NCBI GenBank assembly: GCA_019873725.1
Contig: JAIOAS010000006.1
Span: 3,605-49,908 of the forward strand
From: Chloroflexota bacterium
GTDB lineage: Bacteria; Chloroflexota; Anaerolineae; B4-G1; SLSP01
Direction of reading: 5' to 3'
DNA: 46,304 nucleotides
Under the pieces are notes generated by a model. It was not told where the DNA came from. It worked only from the letters and a program-made list of their open reading frames with translations, and did not search any database. The translations under genes and the position numbers were made by a program. Positions 40,436-46,304 of this stretch are shown piece after piece; within the stretch, counting starts at the first letter, position 1; the number at the start of each line of letters is the position of its first letter.

Positions 40436-43276
40436 ATGATTTCTCGTTACGTCCTCAAGAGTTTCTCCCGCCACAAAGCGCGCACGATTATCCTGGTATT
40501 GGCGCTTTTGGTCGTGACGGCGATGCTGGTGACGCTCAACAACGGCGTGGATTCGCTGCAACGCCAGGTCGTGGAGATCGTCGAGCGTGAGGCCGGTGAG
40601 CACGACATCGATATCACCCGCGCGCAGACCAGCCCGAATCAGTACATCGACATTGCAAAAGTCAGCGCTGTTCTGCGCGCGGCGCACCCGCAGGTTTGGG
40701 CGGTCTATCCACGTTTCCACGCGACGGTGGAGCTGCGCGTCGGTGGGCAGGTGGGCAATGCCTCGTTGGTGGCGCGCGTACCTGAAGATGATCTGGGTCA
40801 GGTAACGATACAAGAAGGCGCTTATGACCTGGAAGGTGACAAGATTGTGCTCCTGCGCGTCACGGCGGATACCTACGGTCTCAAAGTCGGCGACAGTGTG
40901 GATGTGAGTTACATTTTGCCGATGTCGCGCCTCGTTGGATACGAACAGCCTGCCGACAGTAGCATGACCCGCGTGACGCGCCGCTTTACCGTCAGCGGCA
41001 TCGCGCTGGCGACCGGATTGGGGAGCGACGGACAGAACGGCATCCTGGCAAGTGTGGCAACGGTCCAGGATTGGCTTGACGTGCCGGGTCGAGCCGAACG
41101 CCTGGTCGTGGTGTTGGATGATGCCGTTTACGGCTCCGTCAGCACTCAGGCCTCCCTCTTTCGCGTGCGGCGCATCGCCGAACGTCTGTATGACGCACTC
41201 GGTGACGACGCGGACACCTACGCTTTCTCCATTGCCAAAGCCGAATCGCTCGATATGAGCGACGTCGCTTTCGCAGTGATGCGCTCGGTCAGCACGGTCT
41301 ATGGCTTTTTGGTGATGGGCGTGGTGGGGCTGCTGCTCTACTCGATTATCAATACCAACGTCGAAGAGCGGCGGCGCGACCTGGCTTTCCTGCGTATCCT
41401 GGGCGCGAAGCGCCGACACCTTTTGGGATTGGTCTTCATCGAAGTGGCTTTCATCGGCCTGTTTGGGGTGGGGCTGGGGATTATCGCCGGGCAAATTTTT
41501 AGCATGACCGTCGTTGCGCCGGTGGCGAATTACCTTATCACCAGCACCGGCATGACGGGCGATGAGTTGGGGATCGACTTTCGGATGACTATCACCGTCG
41601 CGGCGATGCTGCGTGCGGGCATCACTGCGGCTATTGTGCTGGCGTTGTCAGCGATCGCGCCGGCCCGTAAAGCGGCAAACACCAAGATCCGCTATGCCAT
41701 CAACCCCGGCTCTGCCGACAACATCCAGATCGAAGACCTGAACAAGCTCCGCTCGCGCAAATTTGATGGGCGCATCGTCATCGCGGGCGTTGTTTTAACG
41801 ATTATGTGGGGCCTGATTTTCATCGGCTCTAACTGGCTTTTCGTGCAGGGGAATGAGTCCGTCATCGGTGTCTTTATGTTTACCGGTCTGGCGCTGCTCA
41901 TCATCGGCGTCAGTTTGCTCTTCTACGCATTGACCATTCCCTTCGAGCGCCTTCTGCTTCTCATCAGCGATATGATTGTGCCGCGCCTGACTTTCTTTGC
42001 CGGGCCGAACTTGCTGCGGGCCAAACAGCGCAATACCATCATCTCGTTGATGGTCGTCTTTAGCGCCACGCTGCCTACTTTTTTAGGGACGATGACTGCG
42101 CTTGAGCAGCAGAACTTTGACATTCAGGCGCGCTTCAACTCCGGGGCGCCGGTCACGGCGAGTGTCTCACGCTGGATGTGGTCGTTCTTCGCCTCCGAAG
42201 AGGACAATCTGTTGCCGAGTGTGCTTGACGATTTTCGGAATGTACCTGGGATCGCTGAAGCGGTTGGTATTACGGCGGCCTATAACGCCAATGTGACCAA
42301 CAAAGTTACATTGCGTTCAACGTCGGTGCAGGTGCAAGGCTTGACCGGCTCCCTTGATGGCATCGTGTATACCGATCTCACGGAATATGCCGCAGGTGGA
42401 TCGGAGATGTTCGAGGCGATTTTCCGTGAACCGGATACGATCATCTTGGGAGCGGGGTACGCGGAGTATATGGATGTTGGTGTGGGCGATGTGATCAAAG
42501 TTCAGGGCAAGGGCAAAGATCATACTGTGCCGATGCGCGTCGTCGGCTTGATCGAGCGGCTGCCCGGTTTCAGAGCCTTTTCGCGTAATGAGAACGATAT
42601 CCGTTGGGGGCAAGTCCCGGCGTTTGTCTCTCTGGACACGTATTTGCGGCTGACCAACGATCCGACGGTACAAAACATCTGTGTGACAGGTGTGTGCGTC
42701 GCTGCCGAGCGCGAGAGGCCGGTCATTGCACGCATTCTGTCTACCACCGATCCGAGTGCAATTGAGGCTGAGGTCATCACCGCCTTGCGCGAATTTTTCT
42801 CCGCGTATCCCTCCGTTTGGGTCCAGTCCACCGCCGAGATGATTCGCATGACGGAACAGTCTATGCGTACCACCCGAGTGTTAATGCTGATTATGACGGT
42901 GCTCTCGTTTATCACCAGCATCTTCGGTGTCTTTGCCGTCGTTTACGTGGCGGTATACGTGCGGCGCTTGGAGATCGGGATGCTCAAGGCCATCGGTATG
43001 CGCAAGCAGAAACTGGTGGGCGTGTTCGCGTTGGAAGCGGTGATGATGACGGTCAGCGCCTCGTTGGCGGGTGTGGTTGCCGGGACGCTATTGGGCTATG
43101 TTTTCTATGTGACCAACAACACGATGAGCAACATGCCCACGCAGCCGACATTCGATTGGCTGACAACCGGCGCGATCCTCGTCATGGTCATCCTGGCGAG
43201 TGTCATCAGTGCGATGTTCGCCGCCCGCAATACCGTCCGTCGCAAAGTCACGCAAATCTTGCGAGAAGCGTGGTAA
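40436..43276 (+). CDS. FtsX-type ABC transporter permease (MacB/LolC-like, large)
   Basis: A 946-residue permease with two MacB_PCD-FtsX units: a first helix at about residues 15-36, an extracytoplasmic domain to about 280, an FtsX block of three helices (about 285-410), a second unit with helices at about 450-510 and a further extracytoplasmic domain, and a last FtsX block at about 810-940. LRILGAKRRHLLGLVFIE and LKAIGMRKQKLVGVFALE are the conserved cytoplasmic loops. It would export lipids, peptides or lipoproteins by mechanotransmission. There is no Shine-Dalgarno before ATG 40436; the right repeat of the inserted gene occupies that place, so translation may depend on coupling to the four-helix-bundle gene 6 bp upstream. 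Confidence 0.92.
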   Translation: MISRYVLKSFSRHKARTIILVLALLVVTAMLVTLNNGVDSLQRQVVEIVEREAGEHDIDITRAQTSPNQYIDIAKVSAVLRAAHPQVWAVYPRFHATVELRVGGQVGNASLVARVPEDDLGQVTIQEGAYDLEGDKIVLLRVTADTYGLKVGDSVDVSYILPMSRLVGYEQPADSSMTRVTRRFTVSGIALATGLGSDGQNGILASVATVQDWLDVPGRAERLVVVLDDAVYGSVSTQASLFRVRRIAERLYDALGDDADTYAFSIAKAESLDMSDVAFAVMRSVSTVYGFLVMGVVGLLLYSIINTNVEERRRDLAFLRILGAKRRHLLGLVFIEVAFIGLFGVGLGIIAGQIFSMTVVAPVANYLITSTGMTGDELGIDFRMTITVAAMLRAGITAAIVLALSAIAPARKAANTKIRYAINPGSADNIQIEDLNKLRSRKFDGRIVIAGVVLTIMWGLIFIGSNWLFVQGNESVIGVFMFTGLALLIIGVSLLFYALTIPFERLLLLISDMIVPRLTFFAGPNLLRAKQRNTIISLMVVFSATLPTFLGTMTALEQQNFDIQARFNSGAPVTASVSRWMWSFFASEEDNLLPSVLDDFRNVPGIAEAVGITAAYNANVTNKVTLRSTSVQVQGLTGSLDGIVYTDLTEYAAGGSEMFEAIFREPDTIILGAGYAEYMDVGVGDVIKVQGKGKDHTVPMRVVGLIERLPGFRAFSRNENDIRWGQVPAFVSLDTYLRLTNDPTVQNICVTGVCVAAERERPVIARILSTTDPSAIEAEVITALREFFSAYPSVWVQSTAEMIRMTEQSMRTTRVLMLIMTVLSFITSIFGVFAVVYVAVYVRRLEIGMLKAIGMRKQKLVGVFALEAVMMTVSASLAGVVAGTLLGYVFYVTNNTMSNMPTQPTFDWLTTGAILVMVILASVISAMFAARNTVRRKVTQILREAW

Positions 43277-43303
43277 GATTGGCGATTTGGTGATTGGAGA
43301 TTG
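43277..43303 (+). repeat. Third copy of the GATTGGAGATTG repeat
   Basis: The sequence directly after the permease TAA matches the left inverted repeat at about 24 of 27 positions, in the same orientation. As at the first copy, it runs through GATTTCT into a GGAGGTT site before the next ATG. Confidence 0.8.
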
Positions 43304-43342
43304 ATTGATTTCTTACTCCATACTCCTTATCTTGGAGGTTCC

Positions 43343-44521
43343 ATGAAAATGTCGGTTAGATTTCTTTGGCTTGTGGCGACTGTGATGCTTGTGTCGGGAT
43401 GTAACCGTGTGGTAGAGGTGCCGGTGACGGCGGTCACGGTGGAGGCCGAGTCGACGGTTGTGCCGACGCCTTTGCCCGCGGTCCCGGCCGGGAAACTCGT
43501 CGCGGCGGATGGGCGGTTGGCATCGCCGTTTCCGAGCCTGGCGTTGGGCTTCGGCGGTGGGGTGAGCGGCGAGGTCATCAGCATCACGGTGCGGGCAGGG
43601 GATGTGGTGAAAGCCGGCGCCATCCTGGCGCGTTTGGATGACACCGACTTACGGCTTGCCGTGGAAAAGGCGCAACTGACGCTTGACCGTGCTCGCCTCG
43701 ACCAGGAGCGCGCGGAATTGCAGTGGGAACAGGATGTTGCCGATGCGCAGCAATCCCTGGAAGCAGCGCAACGCGCGTTGGAGATAGCGCGCCTGCAATA
43801 TTCGAATACCACAGTCGAGGAAGCCCGCACTGCTGTAGAACGCTGGCGGGAGGCCGAAGCTGACGCCAAGCGCGCCTATGAGACCCCGCTCTATGGCGAT
43901 TACACGCCCGATGACATCAAGGAAAGCAATTACAAGGCCTGGCAGAACGCCATCCGTGAGCGCGAGTTTGCCGAGATGCGGTTGCGGGATGCGATCAACG
44001 CGCGCAGCATCCGCGCTTTGGACATCGAAGCCCGCGAGCAGGACGTGGCGCAAGCCGAACGCAAACTCGGCAAGCTTCAGGAGGGGATTGCCCCCAGCTA
44101 CGCTCGGGCTGTCGAAGACGCCGAGCGCGAGCTGGCGAGGGCGCAGGCAGCACTCGAAAACGCCGTGTTGGTTGCGCCCTGGAGTGCCATCATCCTGTCG
44201 GTCGACGTCGCGCCTAAGGCCACCATTGGCGCAGGCACGCCGGTGATGACACTGCTCAACATCGAGGACGGCTTGCGCTTCATCTCGGAGAATCTTAGCG
44301 AGCAACACGTCGCCGCCCTGCGCCCGGGCCAGCGCGCGACCATCACCCTGCGCGCTTATCCGGAGACACCGCTTGACGGCACGGTCGAAGCCATCATCCC
44401 CCAGACCACGGTGGCGCAAACCACCGACGCCCGCTTCACCGTTCACCTGCGACTTGCGCCTACCGATCTCTCCCTATTGCCGGGACTGACAGGTCGTGCA
44501 GAGATTATCACCGGGAAGTAG
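43343..44521 (+). CDS. HlyD/MacA-like membrane fusion lipoprotein
   Basis: A 392-residue periplasmic adaptor. The signal peptide ends VSGC (lipobox, Cys at about residue 20), the first lipoyl half is GEVISITVRAGDVVKAGAILARLDDTDL, a long coiled-coil hairpin covers about residues 110-250, the second lipoyl half is NAVLVAPWSAIILSVDVAPKATIGAG, and a beta-barrel follows. It partners the ATPase and permease upstream in a tripartite-like export system. GGAGG precedes ATG 43343; the open frame from 43301 runs through the repeat tract. Confidence 0.9.
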   Translation: MKMSVRFLWLVATVMLVSGCNRVVEVPVTAVTVEAESTVVPTPLPAVPAGKLVAADGRLASPFPSLALGFGGGVSGEVISITVRAGDVVKAGAILARLDDTDLRLAVEKAQLTLDRARLDQERAELQWEQDVADAQQSLEAAQRALEIARLQYSNTTVEEARTAVERWREAEADAKRAYETPLYGDYTPDDIKESNYKAWQNAIREREFAEMRLRDAINARSIRALDIEAREQDVAQAERKLGKLQEGIAPSYARAVEDAERELARAQAALENAVLVAPWSAIILSVDVAPKATIGAGTPVMTLLNIEDGLRFISENLSEQHVAALRPGQRATITLRAYPETPLDGTVEAIIPQTTVAQTTDARFTVHLRLAPTDLSLLPGLTGRAEIITGK

Positions 44522-44531
44522 TTTCTCTCTT

Positions 44532-44615
44532 GGGACGCAGATTCTCACAGATTCAGTAGATCGAAGATTCATGCGGATTTTTCTTATCAGCGCAAATCAG
44601 CGGGAATCTGCGTTC
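44532..44615. repeat. ACGCAGATT/AATCTGCGT inverted repeat between convergent genes
   Basis: ACGCAGATT (44535-44543) and AATCTGCGT (44605-44613) flank a tract with further ATTCAG/AAATCAGCG words. The right part encodes the last residues (GTQIPADLR) and the stop of the ABC-F gene on the minus strand. Confidence 0.65.
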
Positions 44616-46304
44616 CCTGATGTTGCTGGTTGTTTGTCCTCTCGTTTCGCTGCCGTATCCGTTGATAATCCTCCAGGTCTACATACGCCTGCACCGTCCC
44701 GTTTTGTACCGCCCATACCCCTGTCGCAAACTGCTTGATGAAGTAGCGGTCGTGTACCACCGCCAGCACTGTGCCCTCGAAGGCGGTCATCGCCTGCTCG
44801 AAGCTGGCGCGGCTGGGAATGTCCAGGTGATTGATCGGCTCGTCGAGCAGCAGACAGTTGCAGCCGCCGGCGACCAGCCGCGCGAGTACAAGGCGCGCGC
44901 GTTCCCCGTAGCTCAGGTTGCGCACGGGCGTGAAGACGTCGTCCCCGGCAAAGAGGAAGTAGTGCAGGAACGAGCGCACGTCTGTGTCGGACATCGTCGC
45001 TGTCTGGCGTAGCGTATCAAACGGCGTGCTATTGGGATCGAGATTCTCCTGCTCTTGCGCGTAGTAACCGAGCTTGACGTTCGCCCCCAGGCGGATGTCG
45101 CCGGCCAGGGGTTCGATCTGTCCGGCGATGGCGCGCAGCAGCGTCGTCTTGCCGCAGCCGTTCGGCCCGATGAGCGCCACGCGCTCGCCCTGGCGCAGCA
45201 CCTGATTCACATTGCTGAGCAGTGGGACGCCATTATAGCCTACGGCCACATCCCGTAGCTGTAACACATCCTGTCCGCTGGCCGGCGTATCCACGAATTC
45301 GAGTTTCATCCGCCAGGTGGACGCCGGCTTTTCCACCCGCTCCTCGCTCTCCTGGTAACGCTCAAGCCGTTTCTCGCGGGAAATCGCTTTCCTGGCGACT
45401 TTTTTCGCGTAGCGACGGGTGGTGGGATCGCCGGGTGTGGTGGTCAATTCAACGCTCAGTGCTTGCATCTTTGTGCGGTGGATGTCGGCTTGCAGGCGGC
45501 GAATTTCGGCCTGTTCGTCGCGCCACTGCGCCCACTGCTTCTCGCGCTGGCGCGTCCACGCTGCGATGTAGTCCGAGTAATTGCCGGTGTACGCCGTAAG
45601 CGTGTGTGTGCGTGGATCGAGGTCGAGAATCTGGGTGACGATGTTGTCGAGAAACGTGCGGTCGTGCGAAACGATGAGCGCCGCCCCCCGATACTCCCGC
45701 AGCCAGCCTTCGAGCCATTCCAACGCGCTAATGTCCAGGTGGTTCGTCGGTTCGTCGAGCAGAAGCACCTGCGGCTTCTGGATAAGCAGCCGTGCCAGAC
45801 CGAGTCGCGTTTTCTGCCCGCCGCTGAGATGGCTCACGGGTGTGTCGAGCGGGACATCGTCCAGGCCCAGCCCGGCGAGGATGGCTTTGACGACGTGTTC
45901 TGGCGTTTGCTGCGCGGCCAGCGCCTCCAGTTCGGCCAACGCTTCGCCGTAAGCATCCAGCAGCCGTGCCTGCTCTGCGTCTTCGGCGGTAGCGAGTGCG
46001 TCTGCCAACATTCCCACGCGCTCCTCAAGACTTTCCAGCGCGATCTGTTCGGCGCGCAGGATGTGATCCAGTGTGGCCTCCTCATCATAGCTGAGACCTT
46101 GTTCCAGATAACCTACGCGCAGATCGGGTGGATCGCGTTGTACAGAACCGCTGTCTGCCGTCTCCTGCCCGGTGATGATGCGCAGCAGCGTCGTCTTTCC
46201 GCAGCCGTTCGGCCCGATGAGGCCCACGCGCTCACCGGGATTGAGCGTGAACGAGACGCCATCCAAAACAAGGGCGTCACCGTAGTGTTTTGTGATATTC
46301 GATA
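44587..46304 (-). CDS. ABC-F family ATPase, 5' end beyond the window
   Basis: A soluble ABC-F protein with two ATPase domains and no membrane part. Domain 1 has Walker A GPNGCGKTT, signature LSGGQKTRLGLARLL and Walker B LLLDEPTNHLD; the linker is rich in Arg/Lys/Glu (AKKVARKAISREKRLERYQE); domain 2 has Walker A GPNGCGKTT, signature LSYGERARLVLARLV and Walker B LLLDEPINHLD. The frame continues to the window edge as SNITKHYGDALVLDGVSF, so the gene starts outside; the TTG at 46266 is not the start. ABC-F proteins act on ribosomes. The C-terminal GTQIPADLR comes from an intergenic repeat. Confidence 0.93.
   Translation of the reverse strand, partial: SNITKHYGDALVLDGVSFTLNPGERVGLIGPNGCGKTTLLRIITGQETADSGSVQRDPPDLRVGYLEQGLSYDEEATLDHILRAEQIALESLEERVGMLADALATAEDAEQARLLDAYGEALAELEALAAQQTPEHVVKAILAGLGLDDVPLDTPVSHLSGGQKTRLGLARLLIQKPQVLLLDEPTNHLDISALEWLEGWLREYRGAALIVSHDRTFLDNIVTQILDLDPRTHTLTAYTGNYSDYIAAWTRQREKQWAQWRDEQAEIRRLQADIHRTKMQALSVELTTTPGDPTTRRYAKKVARKAISREKRLERYQESEERVEKPASTWRMKLEFVDTPASGQDVLQLRDVAVGYNGVPLLSNVNQVLRQGERVALIGPNGCGKTTLLRAIAGQIEPLAGDIRLGANVKLGYYAQEQENLDPNSTPFDTLRQTATMSDTDVRSFLHYFLFAGDDVFTPVRNLSYGERARLVLARLVAGGCNCLLLDEPINHLDIPSRASFEQAMTAFEGTVLAVVHDRYFIKQFATGVWAVQNGTVQAYVDLEDYQRIRQRNERTNNQQHQGTQIPADLR

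Overview
The window looks like chromosomal DNA of a Chloroflexota bacterium, most likely an Anaerolineae/Caldilineae-type lineage. This is inference from gene content: Thr/Pro-rich stalk proteins, a CHAT protein fused to a formylglycine-enzyme fold, EF-G2, a MoxR/DUF58/transglutaminase operon, NrdR next to a small glutaredoxin, a tungsten aldehyde oxidoreductase and a complete liv system. The DNA is GC-rich and densely coding, with sigma70-like promoters (spacers mostly 16 bp) and Shine-Dalgarno sequences. No rRNA, tRNA, CRISPR array, transposase or phage gene was seen.

Layout. 1-5.1 kb: housekeeping genes (metallo-beta-lactamase hydrolase, M24 peptidase, GreA, NrdR, glutaredoxin, a Wzz-like chain-length protein) and an unknown two-repeat protein. 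5.1-12.4 kb: an RsmC-like methyltransferase divergent from a moxR-DUF58-transglutaminase-plsC cluster and a small membrane protein. 12.4-16.5 kb: an orphan sensor histidine kinase, a membrane-anchored Pro/Thr stalk and a FAH-family hydrolase. 16.7-23.4 kb: CHAT-FGE protein, DUF4230 protein, a NapH/NapG-like polyferredoxin and an aldehyde:ferredoxin oxidoreductase, followed by a 34-codon fossil of a short-chain dehydrogenase. 23.5-29.9 kb: orphan ABC ATPase, HemW, a degenerate receiver protein, an unexplained structured element, EF-G2, bL25 and a small membrane protein. 29.9-36.7 kb: liv operon (substrate-binding protein, two permeases, two ATPases) and a second substrate-binding protein. 36.7-39.1 kb: a Fur-family regulator with CbiM and CbiQ, with no CbiO in view. 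39.2-44.5 kb: a LolD/MacB-like ATPase, permease and membrane-fusion protein, interrupted by a four-helix-bundle (23S rRNA IVP/Avd-like) gene flanked by inverted repeats. 44.6 kb to the end: an ABC-F ATPase cut by the window edge.

The most unusual feature is a set of short-period (about 7-8 nt) repeat tracts lying between genes. They often supply the stop codon and last residues of the upstream gene and end in the Shine-Dalgarno of the downstream one. One such tract lies inside the aldehyde oxidoreductase ORF and is translated in frame. The four-helix-bundle gene is bounded by a 25-bp inverted pair of one of these repeats and sits inside an otherwise standard ABC exporter operon, which makes it the best candidate for an undescribed mobile or repeat-associated system. 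Other leads are a structured element at 26233-26356 with alternative pairings, a CHAT-FGE fusion that lacks the FGE catalytic cysteines, and a 13-codon leader ORF plus a 25-bp palindrome upstream of the liv operon.
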